The notes below the pieces were generated by a model, which was not told the DNA's origin, ran no database searches, and saw nothing but the letters and a program-made list of their open reading frames with translations. This document shows positions 1 to 9,727 of a stretch of 64,000 nucleotides of DNA, piece by piece; the first letter of the stretch is position 1; every line of letters starts with the position of its first letter. The translations under genes were made by a program, and so were the position numbers. The DNA comes from Sinorhizobium sp. A49 (lineage in GTDB: Bacteria; Pseudomonadota; Alphaproteobacteria; Rhizobiales; Rhizobiaceae). The DNA lies in assembly GCF_002002725.1 (NCBI RefSeq), contig NZ_MUNW01000062.1:186001-250000 (forward strand), written 5' to 3'.

Positions 1-1756
1 GCGGCGGCTGAGACTCGCGCTCGACGTTTCGAAGATCGGTGTGTTCGACCACAATCTCGAAACCCAGGAGACCATCTGGGACGAACGTATCCTGGCCATC
101 TACGGCCTCGATCCTGATGACGGCGCCCCGAGCGGCGGCAGTTGGGAGGATATGCTGCATCCCGACGACCGCGAGATGGCGATCGCCCGCGTCAACGAAG
201 GCGTTGCGGCGGGGGCACCCTTCACCAATGCGTTCCGCATCATCCTGCCCGATGGTGAAATCCGGCACATTCGAGCCAACACTGCATTTTATGTCGACCG
301 CGACGGCACTCGCAAGCTGATCGGGGCCAATTGGGACGTGACCGAAGACATCGCGCTGCAGGAGGAACTGCGCAAGGCCAAGGCCGCAACCGAGGCCCGC
401 AACCGCGAGCTGGAGGAAGCGCGCATCCGCATCGAATACAACGCGCTGCACGATTACCTGACGGATCTGCCGAACCGGCGTTATCTCGACCAGATTCTGG
501 CTGACGATCCGACGCTCAACGCCATCCTCCATCTCGACCTCGATCGTTTCAAGCAGATCAACGACACTCTGGGGCATCAGGCCGGCGATGCGATGTTGAC
601 CCACGCGGCCGCGATCCTGAGGTCTCACGCCGACGAGGACGATTTCATCGCCCGCATCGGTGGCGACGAATTCGTCATTCTTTGCCGGCGCGGCCGCAGC
701 CTCGACGAGCTCGGCGATCTCGCCGCCCGCATCGTGCACGCCTTCCGGCGACCCATCCCCTATGACGGCCAGCTTTGCCGGCTCGGCGCCAGCATCGGTA
801 TCGCATGGAGGGGCGAGAGCGACACCGATCCCAAACAATTGCTGATGAATGCCGATATCGCGCTCTATCGAGCCAAGAGCCTCGGGCGCGATCGCTTCGA
901 GGCATTTTCCGAGCAGATCCAGAACCAGATCCTCAGCGCTAAGAGAACCGGCGACGATATCCGTCAGGCGATCGAGGAAGGGCAGTTCGTGCCCTACTAC
1001 CAGCCGCAATTCGACGCCCGCTCACTGGAACTCATCGGGGTCGAGACGTTGGTGCGATGGGACCATCCTGAACGCGGCATCCTCGCCCCGATCCATTTCC
1101 TGAAGGTGGCCGAAGAGATCAACGCCCTGCCCGCGATCGACAAGAACATCGTCGAGATGGCCTATGCCGATTTTGAAGCCTGGCGCCGTGCCGGTCTGGT
1201 GGTGCCGAAGATTTCGGTCAACGTCTCCTCGCGGCGGCTGCGCGACCAGAGCCTGATCTCCGACCTTCGCGCCATGCGCATTCCGCCCGGTGTCATGTCG
1301 TTCGAGCTGCTGGAATCCATCTTCCTCGACGATCTCGAAGACGAGATTGCCGAGACGATCGCCGCGCTGAACGCACTCGGCATCGAGATCGAGATCGACG
1401 ACTTCGGCACCGGCCACGCCTCGATCATCGGCCTGCTCAACCTCAACCCGGCCCGCCTGAAGATCGATCGGGCGCTGGTGGGACCGATCGCCGAAAGCGC
1501 CAAACAAGCCAAACTCGTCCGCGCCATCATCGACATCGGCCATTCGCTCAACATCGAGGTGGTGGCGGAGGGCGTCGAGACCTGGGAGCATGCTGCGATA
1601 CTGAGGGATCTCGGCTGCGACATTCTGCAGGGCTACGCGCTGGCAAAGCCGATGAGCCGTCAGGATTTCGAAGATCGCCTCAAAAGCGGCTGGAAACCCT
1701 CGCCGCAGGGCGATGCGACGGCGCAGAAGCGGCCACGCATGAGGGCCGCCAAATAA
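1..1756 (+). CDS. PAS-GGDEF-EAL cyclic-di-GMP signalling protein (5' end outside window)
   Basis: The frame is open from base 2 and the sequence before the first in-window GTG (41) already reads like a PAS fold, so the true start lies upstream. Counting from that GTG: the PAS remainder spans about residues 1-110, then a short helical linker, then a GGDEF domain with intact GGDEF at 207-211 (diguanylate cyclase signature). The C-terminal half is an EAL domain. Its signature reads ETLVRW, keeping the metal-binding Glu, and the DDFGTG loop, AEGVE and QGYALAKPM motifs are present, so phosphodiesterase activity looks possible. Such proteins make and/or degrade c-di-GMP. Which activity dominates cannot be told here. 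It ends 57 bp before the convergent zeta-inhibitor gene. Confidence 0.93.
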   Translation, partial: RRLRLALDVSKIGVFDHNLETQETIWDERILAIYGLDPDDGAPSGGSWEDMLHPDDREMAIARVNEGVAAGAPFTNAFRIILPDGEIRHIRANTAFYVDRDGTRKLIGANWDVTEDIALQEELRKAKAATEARNRELEEARIRIEYNALHDYLTDLPNRRYLDQILADDPTLNAILHLDLDRFKQINDTLGHQAGDAMLTHAAAILRSHADEDDFIARIGGDEFVILCRRGRSLDELGDLAARIVHAFRRPIPYDGQLCRLGASIGIAWRGESDTDPKQLLMNADIALYRAKSLGRDRFEAFSEQIQNQILSAKRTGDDIRQAIEEGQFVPYYQPQFDARSLELIGVETLVRWDHPERGILAPIHFLKVAEEINALPAIDKNIVEMAYADFEAWRRAGLVVPKISVNVSSRRLRDQSLISDLRAMRIPPGVMSFELLESIFLDDLEDEIAETIAALNALGIEIEIDDFGTGHASIIGLLNLNPARLKIDRALVGPIAESAKQAKLVRAIIDIGHSLNIEVVAEGVETWEHAAILRDLGCDILQGYALAKPMSRQDFEDRLKSGWKPSPQGDATAQKRPRMRAAK

Positions 1757-1813
1757 AGAGCCACCCGGCCTTTCGGCCGAGCGGCGATGTCGGGGTCTTC
1801 TGTCTGCCCGGAA

Positions 1814-2128
1814 TTACTTGCTCTGGATCTGCTCGATCGCCTCGCCAAGAAGCTCGAGCATGCGAACGCGGATCTGCTCCTCGGTCTGCGCCACGCCGGC
1901 AGCGTCGAAGTCTGCCTTGATCTTGCGCACGACGTCCTCGTGGCCGGCTTCCTCGAAATCGGCGGCGACGACTTCCTTGGCATAGGCTTCCGCATCGGAC
2001 TTGCCGAGCAAACCGGCCGCCCAAAGGCCGAGCAGCTTGTTGCGGCGTGCTTCCGACTTGAATCTCAGTTCCTCGTCCAGCGCAAACTTCGCTTCGAAGG
2101 CCTTTTCGCGATCCTGCATACCAGTCAT
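1814..2128 (-). CDS. F1-ATPase zeta subunit / DUF1476 inhibitor protein
   Basis: A 104-residue, charged, mostly helical protein starting MTGMQDREKAFEAKFA, characteristic of the alphaproteobacterial DUF1476 family. Members act as the zeta subunit that inhibits ATP hydrolysis by F1FO-ATP synthase (established for Paracoccus). I chose the ATG at 2128 because GGGAG lies 7-11 nt upstream and the length fits the family. A longer frame to 2173 has no good ribosome binding site. It lies upstream of and divergent from purC, separated by a repeat-containing intergenic region. Confidence 0.88.
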   Translation of the reverse strand: MTGMQDREKAFEAKFALDEELRFKSEARRNKLLGLWAAGLLGKSDAEAYAKEVVAADFEEAGHEDVVRKIKADFDAAGVAQTEEQIRVRMLELLGEAIEQIQSK

Positions 2129-2173
2129 CTTGATCTCCCGTGAGAATTCCATGCCGTAAAGAGTTATGGCCAT

Positions 2174-2519
2174 AAACCAAAACAGTGGTCAAAGTGCAAT
2201 GCGAAGTTTTCTCCTTTTGCGACTTTCGTGGTACCGTAAGCATGCTGCGGAAAAGTGCGAAGCGGTTTTGCGACAACGGCATGCGAAAGCTTACAAAGCA
2301 TGTCGCGGAAAAGTGCGAACTGGTTTTGCGATCACCGCTTGCCACAAACCAGGGATCTAGGGCGCAAGGAGTGAATCCGGTAGGTGGTGACACGCTTTAG
2401 GTAAATCAGGGGATCGGAAGATGCACCGATTGTTAAATCTGTTCATTTCAGCTATGGACCCCCGGAGAAGACTCCACTAGCGCGACCCAAGAGCGCCAAC
2501 AACCACAGAGACAACATCC
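2174..2519. other. Intergenic region between the zeta inhibitor and purC
   Basis: About 350 bp without a convincing gene. It holds two imperfect copies of a rhizobial intergenic repeat at 2240-2334 (listed separately) and must contain the divergent promoters of the flanking genes. I could not assign -35/-10 elements with confidence. Confidence 0.5.
2240..2334. repeat. Two tandem imperfect copies of a GCGGTTTTGCG-type rhizobial intergenic repeat
   Basis: Copy 1 (about 2240-2287) and copy 2 (about 2299-2334) share the core CGGAAAAGTGCGAA, two variable bases, then GGTTTTGCGA. Both begin with GCATG. The spacing is about 59 bp. This core belongs to a dispersed intergenic element frequent in Rhizobium/Sinorhizobium chromosomes (RIME-like mosaic elements). 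Related copies lie at 19894-19945 and near 33000 in this window. Confidence 0.7.
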
Positions 2520-3284
2520 ATGAATCGTCGCCGCCGTATCTACGAGGGCAAGGCAAAGATCCTTTATGAGGGTCCCGAGCCGGGCACGCTGATCCAGTTT
2601 TTCAAGGACGACGCGACCGCCTTCAATAAGAAAAAGCATGACGTCATCGATGGCAAGGGTGTGCTGAACAACCGGATTTCAGAGTATATCTTCACGCATC
2701 TGAACCGCATCGGCATTCCGACGCACTTCATCCGTCGTCTCAACATGCGCGAGCAGTTGATCAAGGAAGTCGAGATCATCCCGCTTGAGATCGTTGTGCG
2801 CAATGTTGCTGCCGGATCGCTGGCCAAGCGTCTCGGCATCGAGGAAGGCACCGTCCTTCCCCGCTCGATCATCGAGTTCTATTACAAGGCCGATGCGCTC
2901 GACGACCCGATGGTCTCCGAAGAGCACATCACCGCGTTCGGCTGGGCAAGCCCGCAGGAGCTGGATGACGTCATGGCGCTTGCCATCCGCATCAACGACT
3001 TCCTGACCGGCCTGTTCCTGGGCGTCGGCATCCAGCTCGTCGATTTCAAGATCGAGTGCGGTCGCCTGTTTGAAGGCGACATGATGCGCATCATCCTGGC
3101 GGATGAAATTTCGCCGGACAGCTGCCGTCTGTGGGACATCGAGACCAAGGAAAAGCTCGACAAGGACCGCTTCCGCCGCGATCTCGGTGGTCTGGTCGAA
3201 GCCTACCAGGAAGTGGCCCGCCGTCTCGGCATCATGAACGAGAACGAGCCCGTGCGTGGCACCGGCCCGGTTCTGGTCAAGTAG
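2520..3284 (+). CDS. purC: Phosphoribosylaminoimidazole-succinocarboxamide synthase (SAICAR synthase)
   Basis: This 254-residue protein begins [18 protein letters not shown] and carries the SAICAR synthetase signatures ([22 protein letters not shown]). It ligates aspartate to CAIR with ATP in de novo purine synthesis, in the cytoplasm. The length is typical for the rhizobial enzyme. It is followed after 32 bp by purS, so the two are probably co-transcribed. The ribosome binding site is weak, but the start matches the family N-terminus. Confidence 0.96.
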   Translation: MNRRRRIYEGKAKILYEGPEPGTLIQFFKDDATAFNKKKHDVIDGKGVLNNRISEYIFTHLNRIGIPTHFIRRLNMREQLIKEVEIIPLEIVVRNVAAGSLAKRLGIEEGTVLPRSIIEFYYKADALDDPMVSEEHITAFGWASPQELDDVMALAIRINDFLTGLFLGVGIQLVDFKIECGRLFEGDMMRIILADEISPDSCRLWDIETKEKLDKDRFRRDLGGLVEAYQEVARRLGIMNENEPVRGTGPVLVK

Positions 3285-3316
3285 TTTCTGGTCAAGTTAG
3301 TTCGGGGAAGTGTAAA

Positions 3317-3559
3317 GTGATCAAGGCACGTGTAACCGTGACGCTGAAGAATGGCGTTCTCGATCCGCAGGGCAAGGCAATTGAAGGCGCACTCGGCGCA
3401 CTCGGCTTCGATGGCATCGGCCAGGTCCGTCAGGGCAAGGTATTCGATCTGCAGATCGAAACCGGCGACAAGGCCAAGGCCGAAGCCGACCTCAAGGCGA
3501 TGTGCGAAAAGCTGCTCGCCAACACGGTGATCGAAAACTACAGCATCTCTTTCGCTTAA
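3317..3559 (+). CDS. purS: FGAM synthase subunit PurS
   Basis: An 80-residue protein starting at GTG 3317, preceded by GGGGAAG at a good distance. The sequence MIKARVTVTLKNGVLDPQG and the C-terminal IENYSI match PurS, the small dimeric subunit that bridges PurL and PurQ in formylglycinamidine ribonucleotide synthase. The purC frame ends 32 bp upstream. An open frame running from inside purC through this gene is only read-through and is not used as the start. Confidence 0.95.
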   Translation: MIKARVTVTLKNGVLDPQGKAIEGALGALGFDGIGQVRQGKVFDLQIETGDKAKAEADLKAMCEKLLANTVIENYSISFA

Positions 3560-3819
3560 CGGCCGGGGAGTGCTGCGGACCGCCTGATGCGCGGCTCGGT
3601 TGATCGCTAAGTGTCGAGCGGGCTGTCATGGTCCGCTCAAGCAGATCAGACCAAGCACTGCAGATGGATATTCGTTCCGCGGCTCGATCGTTTCGAAGTA
3701 GCAGGATGCGTATCGCATCGAATATCGGCCTGATCGCGTGGAATTGCGCTTTGGCCGCATCGGAAACCGCCTCGAATTGCATGAGCTTCAAGAGGCGCAG
3801 GCAGGGTTTGAACCGCACC

Positions 3820-4491
3820 ATGAAGTCAGCCGTCGTCCAGCTTCCAGGCCTCAATCGCGATCGCGACATGATCGCCGCCCTCACCAAGATTTCCGGCAAG
3901 GCGCCCGTGACCGTCTGGCAGACGGAAACGGAGCTTCCCGATGTCGACCTGATCGTTATCCCCGGCGGCTTTTCGTACGGTGATTATCTGCGCTGCGGCG
4001 CGATTGCTGCCCGCATGCCGGTGATGCAGGCGATCAAGGCCAAGGCCGAACAGGGCGTCAAAGTTCTCGGCGTGTGCAACGGCTTCCAGATCCTGGTCGA
4101 GGCCGGCCTTCTGCCCGGCGCACTGATGCGCAATGCCTCGCTCAAGTTCGTCTGCCGCGAGGTCAAGCTCGAGGTCGTCAATGCCGATACCGATTTCACC
4201 CGCGCCTACGCCAAGGGTCAGATCATCCGCAGCCCGGTCGCCCATCATGACGGCAACTACTTCGCCGATTCGGAAACGCTGAAGTCGATCGAAGGCAACG
4301 GCCAGGTCGTTTTCCGTTATGCCGAAGGCACCAATCCGAACGGTTCGATGGGCGATATTGCCGGCGTGATGAACAAGGCCGGCAATGTCCTCGGCATGAT
4401 GCCGCACCCGGAAAACCTGATCGAGGCCGCCCATGGCGGATCCGACGGTCGCGGTATCTTCGCTTCGGCTCTCGAAGTAATCGCCGCTTAA
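3820..4491 (+). CDS. purQ: FGAM synthase glutaminase subunit PurQ
   Basis: A 223-residue class I glutamine amidotransferase. Its nucleophile-elbow motif is VLGVCNGFQ (active-site Cys) and the late PHPE motif supplies the His/Glu pair. PurQ releases ammonia from glutamine and passes it to PurL. I chose the start at 3820 because [16 protein letters not shown] is the family N-terminus. The upstream open extension to 3628 is not conserved-looking. A 260-bp gap separates it from purS. Confidence 0.95.
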   Translation: MKSAVVQLPGLNRDRDMIAALTKISGKAPVTVWQTETELPDVDLIVIPGGFSYGDYLRCGAIAARMPVMQAIKAKAEQGVKVLGVCNGFQILVEAGLLPGALMRNASLKFVCREVKLEVVNADTDFTRAYAKGQIIRSPVAHHDGNYFADSETLKSIEGNGQVVFRYAEGTNPNGSMGDIAGVMNKAGNVLGMMPHPENLIEAAHGGSDGRGIFASALEVIAA

Positions 4492-4546
4492 CCGTCCCGC
4501 TGATAGAAGGCATCCGACCATCCCCTTAACGCAAGCGAGACCGTCG

Positions 4547-4954
4547 ATGCCTTCAATCTTCAAAGGACGCCTGATCGGCCCTGCTTGCGCGGCCTTTGCC
4601 GTGGTGTTTCTGGCGTCGTGCCAATCGCCACGCCCACCGGCGCCGACGGCAAGCTCGGCGGCTCTGCCGACGATGGAGCGTGTTGCGCTTGGTGCAAACA
4701 GCTGCTGGTTCAAGTCGGGCGACCCGGCGTTCAAGAACTACCGGCTCGCGCCTGAACTCAACTCTTTCTCCGGTCGTCCCCGCATCCTGATCGTGCCACG
4801 CAAGTCACCCGAGGCCCGGCCATTGGCCGTCGTTCAGGCGGAAGGCCAGCCGGCGCGGCTGCAGGCTTTCGGGCCGCTTATGAGTGAACCCGTCGGCACG
4901 CGCATGAGCGCAGATATCCGCCGGTGGGCCGCTGGCGGCCAGGGCTGCAAATAA
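4547..4954 (+). CDS. Small putative lipoprotein, function unknown
   Basis: A 135-residue protein with a lipoprotein signal peptide: a basic N-terminus, a hydrophobic stretch (ACAAFAVVFL) and lipobox LASC, with the lipidated Cys at residue 25. A proline/alanine-rich linker follows, then a small domain of about 90 residues with two further cysteines (in NSCWF and at the C-terminal GCK), which could form a disulfide in the periplasm. It lies 55 bp after purQ and may be in the same transcript. No enzymatic motif is recognisable. Confidence 0.75.
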   Translation: MPSIFKGRLIGPACAAFAVVFLASCQSPRPPAPTASSAALPTMERVALGANSCWFKSGDPAFKNYRLAPELNSFSGRPRILIVPRKSPEARPLAVVQAEGQPARLQAFGPLMSEPVGTRMSADIRRWAAGGQGCK

Positions 4955-4967
4955 TCAGAGTACTGTT

Positions 4968-5010
4968 GCAAACGGGCGCTGCAGGTCTGACGCCTGCAGC
5001 GCCCGTTTGC
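4968..5010. terminator. Strong 18-bp perfect hairpin between convergent genes
   Basis: A perfect 18-bp inverted repeat (GCAAACGGGCGCTGCAGG and its complement) with a 7-nt loop, placed 13 bp after the lipoprotein stop and facing the convergent DUF1127 gene. It has no long T-run (it is followed by TTGCGTGCTT), so it may act as a terminator or as a 3'-end stabilising structure for both transcripts. Confidence 0.6.
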
Positions 5011-5061
5011 TTGCGTGCTTAGATTGTCGAGAGTCTGCTGCGGATCTTCTCGGAAAGAGCC

Positions 5062-5316
5062 CTATCGCCAGAACGGCACCGACGATTCCCGCCGGGCATC
5101 CCTTTCGCAGACGCCGATATCGCTCAATTGCCAGTCGCTCATCTCTTCGAGCGCGATACGACTGCGCCTTTTGGCGGCGAGAAGGCAATAGACCCGCCAG
5201 AGGCGTTGAAGTGTGCTCTTCGCACGCCCAGAGAATTCGACGTCAAATCCGGTCCTGCGGCGCGCGCGCGGGGCCTTTTCTACAGTTGACGAGCAAATTG
5301 TATCAATTGCACTCAT
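5062..5316 (-). CDS. DUF1127 family small basic protein
   Basis: An 84-residue protein whose C-terminal half (RRSRIALEEMSDWQLSDIGV) matches the DUF1127 consensus of small arginine-rich alphaproteobacterial proteins. Some family members influence phosphate/carbon metabolism and RNA turnover. The role of this one is unknown. I prefer the start at 5316 (MSAIDTICSS), which has GGAACG upstream. Alternative in-frame ATGs exist at 5343 and 5367. It is divergent from the MocR-type regulator at 5399, with a short AT-rich intergenic region. Confidence 0.72.
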   Translation of the reverse strand: MSAIDTICSSTVEKAPRARRRTGFDVEFSGRAKSTLQRLWRVYCLLAAKRRSRIALEEMSDWQLSDIGVCERDARRESSVPFWR

Positions 5317-5355
5317 TGTACGTTCCAATGCATCGATTGACATCATTGCATTGGT

Positions 5356-5393
5356 GATAATTGACATAATTCGCGGTGTAATCTAGATAATTG
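5356..5393. promoter_or_regulatory. Pair of GATAATTG direct repeats in the DUF1127/MocR divergent promoter region
   Basis: GATAATTG occurs at 5356-5363 and again at 5386-5393, exactly 30 bp apart (about three helical turns), directly upstream of the MocR-type start codon. MocR-family regulators commonly bind direct repeats near their own gene. Assignment as its operator is inference. Confidence 0.4.
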
Positions 5394-5398
5394 TCACT

Positions 5399-6817
5399 AT
5401 GACAAATTGGCTCCCGGACATTCAGCAGGGTCATGGTCCGCTTTATGCGCGGATTGCAGACCAGATCGAACAGGCAATTGGCGAAGGTGCCCTGCCCGTT
5501 GGCGCAAAATTGCCGCCGCAGCGCAACCTCGCCTATGACATTGGTGTCACCATTGGCACCATCGGACGCGCCTACAATATGGTGCGCGAACGTGGGCTCG
5601 TCAGCGGTGAGGTCGGGCGCGGAACCTATGTGCTCGATCACCAGGAGAGCCGCCCGCCGGAGCAAGCCGACCCGCTGACCACGTCCTTGGCCGGTACCCG
5701 GCCGCTGATTGCGCCCGCCGGCAAGTTGCGCTTCGACAGCACCGCAGCGCCGGATATCGGCCAGGGCTTTGTCCTCAGCGAACTCCTGAGTGAAATCAGC
5801 CGCGATCATCACGCCGACATTGCCAGCTACGCCCGCAATTTCCCGGATCACTGGTTCGAGGCCGGATGCCAATGGTTGGCCCGCGGCGGCTTTCGCCCCT
5901 CGCCGGAAACGATTGTGCCGACATTGGGCGCGCATGCCGCGGTCATTGCCGTGATTGCGGCAGTCACGTCGCCCGGTGACCGCATTGCCTTCGAGACCTT
6001 GACTTACTCCCAGGTCAGCCGCAGCGCCGGTCTGATCGGGCGCCGCACGACGCTGATGGAATCGGATGAGTTCGGCCTGATCCCGGAGGATTTCGAGCGG
6101 GTCTGCGCACAGCAGCACCCCAAGCTCGCCTTCCTGATGCCGAGCGCCCAGAACCCGACGGTGGCCGTCATGCCGCTTGCCCGGCGTCAGGCGATTGCCG
6201 ATATTGCTCGAAAGTATGGCGTCTGGCTGGTCGAAGACGATCTTTACGGAGCCATGACCGGCGATCCGACGCCGCCTCTGGCAGAACTCGCGCCGGAGCG
6301 GACGTTCCTTGTCGGGGGTCTCTCAAAGTCGGTTGCGGCCGGCGTGCGCGGCGGCTGGGTTGCCTGCCCGCCGCATTTCAGCCAGCGCATTCGCATCGCC
6401 CACAAGATGGTCAGTGGCGGACTGCCGTTCATCCTGGCGGAGCTTTGCGCCCGTCTTGTCCTTTCCGGCTCGGCCAACATTCTGCGGGCCAAGGGCATCG
6501 AGGAGATACGCGCCCGCGAGGCGATCGCCCGCGAGGTTTTCGATGGTATCGACTTCAGCTCGCACCCAAGCGTCCCCTTCCTCTGGATGAAGCTGCCGGA
6601 ACCGTGGCTCTCCGGCACGTTCAAGCAGGCGGCCCTGCAGGAAGGCGTGCTCGTTGACGACGAGGACGAGTTCAAGGCCGGTCGCGCCGACCGCGTCTTT
6701 CACCGCATCCGTATTGGCTTCTCCTCGCCGGCCGATCGCGCCGAAGTTCGCCGCGGCTTCCAGACACTGAGGCGCCTGCTCGACAGCGGGCGGGCCGGAT
6801 ACGATAGTTTCGAGTGA
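5399..6817 (+). CDS. MocR-family regulator (GntR HTH fused to aminotransferase-like domain)
   Basis: A 472-residue protein. The N-terminal GntR winged helix-turn-helix spans about residues 10-80 (PPQRNLAYDIGVTIGTIGRAY, then VGRGTYV). A fold-type I PLP-dependent aminotransferase domain follows, with the Schiff-base lysine predicted at residue 310 in the motif LSKSV and a PSAQNPT-like PLP phosphate region. MocR proteins are transcription factors that sense PLP or amino compounds. The target here is not known and could be the divergent DUF1127 gene or itself. The start ATG lies in a low-GC promoter region. Confidence 0.88.
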   Translation: MTNWLPDIQQGHGPLYARIADQIEQAIGEGALPVGAKLPPQRNLAYDIGVTIGTIGRAYNMVRERGLVSGEVGRGTYVLDHQESRPPEQADPLTTSLAGTRPLIAPAGKLRFDSTAAPDIGQGFVLSELLSEISRDHHADIASYARNFPDHWFEAGCQWLARGGFRPSPETIVPTLGAHAAVIAVIAAVTSPGDRIAFETLTYSQVSRSAGLIGRRTTLMESDEFGLIPEDFERVCAQQHPKLAFLMPSAQNPTVAVMPLARRQAIADIARKYGVWLVEDDLYGAMTGDPTPPLAELAPERTFLVGGLSKSVAAGVRGGWVACPPHFSQRIRIAHKMVSGGLPFILAELCARLVLSGSANILRAKGIEEIRAREAIAREVFDGIDFSSHPSVPFLWMKLPEPWLSGTFKQAALQEGVLVDDEDEFKAGRADRVFHRIRIGFSSPADRAEVRRGFQTLRRLLDSGRAGYDSFE

Positions 6818-7226
6818 TGACCCGGATGTTCGGGGTGACATTTGCGCAAGGCTCAGGTCCGAAGCTCGGGTGTGCCGCCTGCTGTTTCGCGCATACGCAG
6901 CGGCCGGCGTCAGATTCGATGGGCATGAAGCCTGTCGGCGATGGTGGTGCATGCCTCCCTTGCCGACCTCGACGGTGGTCCAAACGAAGGCTTGACCCGC
7001 GTCGGCCTCGTGCTCAGCCACAAGTTCTGACAGCTGTGCCCAAGCAAGGTGCCAGCGCGCCGCGAAAAAGTGCCGCAACCGCTGTTGATCGCCCGTATTT
7101 TTCTGTCGCGCCGCGCCGCAGCATACGCTAAAGAAGCCGCAAAGCGCCCCCTGTGTCTGTTGCGGTTCGCACGCGCCATATCCCGTGGAAGGATTGCGCG
7201 CCGCCCGAAGGATTTGACGGTCGACG
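6818..7226. other. Intergenic region upstream of purL
   Basis: About 410 bp with no gene I can support. Short open frames exist on both strands but have no convincing ribosome binding site or family resemblance. It presumably holds the purL promoter and leader. I do not recognise a purine riboswitch. Confidence 0.4.
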
Positions 7227-9467
7227 ATGACGATTTCCAACACCCGCCCCATCACCCCGGAACTCATCGCCTCGCACGGGCTCAAGCCCGATGAATACGA
7301 GCGCATTCTCGGCCTGATCGGACGCGAGCCGACCTTTACCGAGCTCGGCATCTTCTCAGCGATGTGGAACGAGCATTGCTCCTACAAGTCTTCGAAGAAG
7401 TGGCTTCGCACGCTGCCGACCAAGGGGCCGCGCGTCATTCAGGGGCCGGGCGAAAATGCCGGCGTCGTCGACATCGATGACGGCGACTGCGTCGTCTTCA
7501 AGATGGAGAGCCACAACCACCCGTCCTACATCGAGCCCTATCAGGGCGCGGCGACCGGCGTCGGCGGCATCCTGCGCGACGTCTTCACCATGGGCGCCCG
7601 TCCGGTTGCGGCGATGAATGCGTTGCGCTTCGGCGCGCCGGATCACCCGAAGACCCGCCACCTAGTTTCCGGCGTCGTCGCCGGCGTCGGCGGCTACGGC
7701 AACTCCTTCGGCGTGCCGACTGTCGGCGGCGAAGTCGAGTTCGATGCGCGCTACAACGGCAACATCCTCGTCAACGCTTTTGCCGCCGGTCTCGCCAAGA
7801 GTGATGCGATCTTCTACTCCAAGGCCGAAGGCGTAGGCTTGCCCGTCGTCTATCTCGGCGCCAAGACCGGCCGTGACGGCGTCGGCGGCGCGACCATGGC
7901 GTCTGCCGAGTTCGACGAATCGATTGAGGAAAAGCGCCCGACAGTTCAGGTCGGCGATCCCTTCACCGAAAAGTGCCTGCTCGAAGCCTGCCTCGAGCTG
8001 ATGCAGACAGGCGCCGTCATCGCCATCCAGGACATGGGTGCCGCCGGCCTCACCTGCTCGGCGGTCGAAATGGGCGCCAAGGGCGACCTCGGCATCGAGC
8101 TCAACCTCGATACCGTTCCGGTGCGCGAAGAGCACATGACGGCTTACGAAATGATGCTCTCGGAAAGCCAGGAGCGCATGCTCATGGTGCTGGAGCCCGC
8201 CAAGGAAGAAGTCGCCAAGGCGATCTTCGTCAAGTGGGGCCTCGATTTCGCCATCGTCGGCAAGACCACCGACGACCTGCGCTTCCGCATCCTGCACCAG
8301 GGCGAGGAAGTCGCGAACCTGCCGATCAAGGAACTGGGCGACGAAGCGCCGGAATATGACCGCCCCTGGACCCCGGCCAAGGTTCCGACAGCACTTGCGC
8401 CCAACGACATCCCGCAGACGGATGTCGCCGATGCTCTGGTGCAACTGGTCGGTTCGGCCAACAATTCGTCGCGTCGCTGGGTCTACGAACAATACGACAC
8501 GCTGATCCAGGGCAACTCGCTACAGCTGCCGGGTGGTGATGCTGGTGTGGTGCGCGTCGAGGGCCACCAGACGAAGGCACTGGCCTTCTCCTCCGACGTG
8601 ACGCCGCGTTATGTCGAGGCGGACCCGTTCGAAGGCGGCAAGCAGGCGGTCGCCGAATGCTGGCGCAACCTGACGGCAACCGGCGCGTTGCCGCTGGCCG
8701 CGACCGACAACCTCAACTTCGGCAACCCGGAACGCCCTGAAATCATGAGCCAGCTGGTTCATGCCATCAAGGGCATCGGCGAAGCCTGCACGGCGCTCGA
8801 CTTCCCGATCGTTTCCGGCAACGTGTCGCTCTACAACGAGACCAACGGCCAAGGCATCCTGCCGACCCCGACCATCGGTGGCGTCGGTCTGATCAAGGAT
8901 TGGTCGAAGATGGCGCGCATCCGTTTTGCCGCTGCCGGCGAAACGATCCTGCTCGCCGGTGCGCCTGAGGGCTTCGGTTCGCACATCGCCCAGTCGGTCT
9001 ATATGCGCGATGTTCACGGCCGCACCGACGGTCCGGCGCCGCATGTTGATCTCGCGCATGAGCGCAAGGTCGGCGACTTCGTCCGCAGCCTGATCGTCGA
9101 CGGTCTGGTGACAGCGGTTCACGACTGCTCGTCCGGCGGTCTGGCGCTCGCCGTTGCCGAAATGGCGATGGCGTCCGATATCGGCGCGACGGTCGATGCG
9201 GTCGAAGGTCATGATCCGATTGCTGTTTTCTACGGCGAAGATCAGGGGCGCTACGTGCTGACGGTTACAGCCGGCAACGTCGCTGCCGTTCGGGCCCGTG
9301 CGGAAAAGCAGGGCGTTGCTCTGCCGGAAATCGGCAGGACTGGTGGCGATGCCGTCAAGCTCGGCGCTGCCCGTCCGGTCGCAATTCAGCAATTGCGCTC
9401 GGCCCATGAATCGTGGTTCCCTGACTTTATGGACGGCTCCAGCAACGCTGCTGCCGCCGCAGAATAA
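7227..9467 (+). CDS. purL: FGAM synthase large subunit PurL
   Basis: A 746-residue protein of the small-PurL type, which works with separate PurS and PurQ (both encoded upstream). The N-terminal motif [15 protein letters not shown] and the KMESHNHPS segment are FGAM synthase signatures. Two tandem AIR-synthase-like ATP-binding halves follow. It converts FGAR to FGAM using ammonia from PurQ. The start at 7227 ([14 protein letters not shown]) fits the family. bolA begins 19 bp downstream, suggesting one transcript. Confidence 0.96.
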   Translation: MTISNTRPITPELIASHGLKPDEYERILGLIGREPTFTELGIFSAMWNEHCSYKSSKKWLRTLPTKGPRVIQGPGENAGVVDIDDGDCVVFKMESHNHPSYIEPYQGAATGVGGILRDVFTMGARPVAAMNALRFGAPDHPKTRHLVSGVVAGVGGYGNSFGVPTVGGEVEFDARYNGNILVNAFAAGLAKSDAIFYSKAEGVGLPVVYLGAKTGRDGVGGATMASAEFDESIEEKRPTVQVGDPFTEKCLLEACLELMQTGAVIAIQDMGAAGLTCSAVEMGAKGDLGIELNLDTVPVREEHMTAYEMMLSESQERMLMVLEPAKEEVAKAIFVKWGLDFAIVGKTTDDLRFRILHQGEEVANLPIKELGDEAPEYDRPWTPAKVPTALAPNDIPQTDVADALVQLVGSANNSSRRWVYEQYDTLIQGNSLQLPGGDAGVVRVEGHQTKALAFSSDVTPRYVEADPFEGGKQAVAECWRNLTATGALPLAATDNLNFGNPERPEIMSQLVHAIKGIGEACTALDFPIVSGNVSLYNETNGQGILPTPTIGGVGLIKDWSKMARIRFAAAGETILLAGAPEGFGSHIAQSVYMRDVHGRTDGPAPHVDLAHERKVGDFVRSLIVDGLVTAVHDCSSGGLALAVAEMAMASDIGATVDAVEGHDPIAVFYGEDQGRYVLTVTAGNVAAVRARAEKQGVALPEIGRTGGDAVKLGAARPVAIQQLRSAHESWFPDFMDGSSNAAAAAE

Positions 9468-9486
9468 GAAAGGGAGTAGGCGTATC

Positions 9487-9720
9487 ATGCCCATGGCACC
9501 AGGCGACATCGAAGACATGATCAAGGCAGGAATCCCCGGCGCCAAGGTCACGATCCGCGATCTGGCCGGTGACGGCGACCACTATGCCGCCGAAGTCGTG
9601 GCCGAAGCGTTTCGCGGCAAGACCCGCGTGCAGCAGCACCAGATGGTCTACAACGCACTGAAGGGCAACATGGGCGGCGTTCTGCACGCGCTTGCCCTTC
9701 AGACCAGCGCGCCGGAGTAA
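9487..9720 (+). CDS. BolA/IbaG family protein
   Basis: A 77-residue protein with the BolA fold pattern (MIKAGIPGAKVTIRDLAGDGDHY, then FRGKTRVQQHQMVYNAL). The conserved RVQQHQMVY segment carries the histidine used with glutaredoxin to hold a 2Fe-2S cluster. BolA proteins form heterocomplexes with CGFS monothiol glutaredoxins in iron-sulfur and iron regulation, and such a glutaredoxin is encoded two genes downstream. AAGGGAG lies upstream of the ATG. Confidence 0.9.
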   Translation: MPMAPGDIEDMIKAGIPGAKVTIRDLAGDGDHYAAEVVAEAFRGKTRVQQHQMVYNALKGNMGGVLHALALQTSAPE

Positions 9721-9727
9721 GCCTGCA

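Noticed and set aside
1022-1591. Long open frame on the minus strand opposite the EAL domain
   Set aside because: It is an antisense frame of a high-GC gene; the protein has no family resemblance and the plus strand has all EAL motifs.
3560-3819. Possible small gene or extended purQ N-terminus between purS and purQ
   Set aside because: The in-frame extension is Arg/Ser-rich and unlike PurQ; no separate ORF with a start signal was found.
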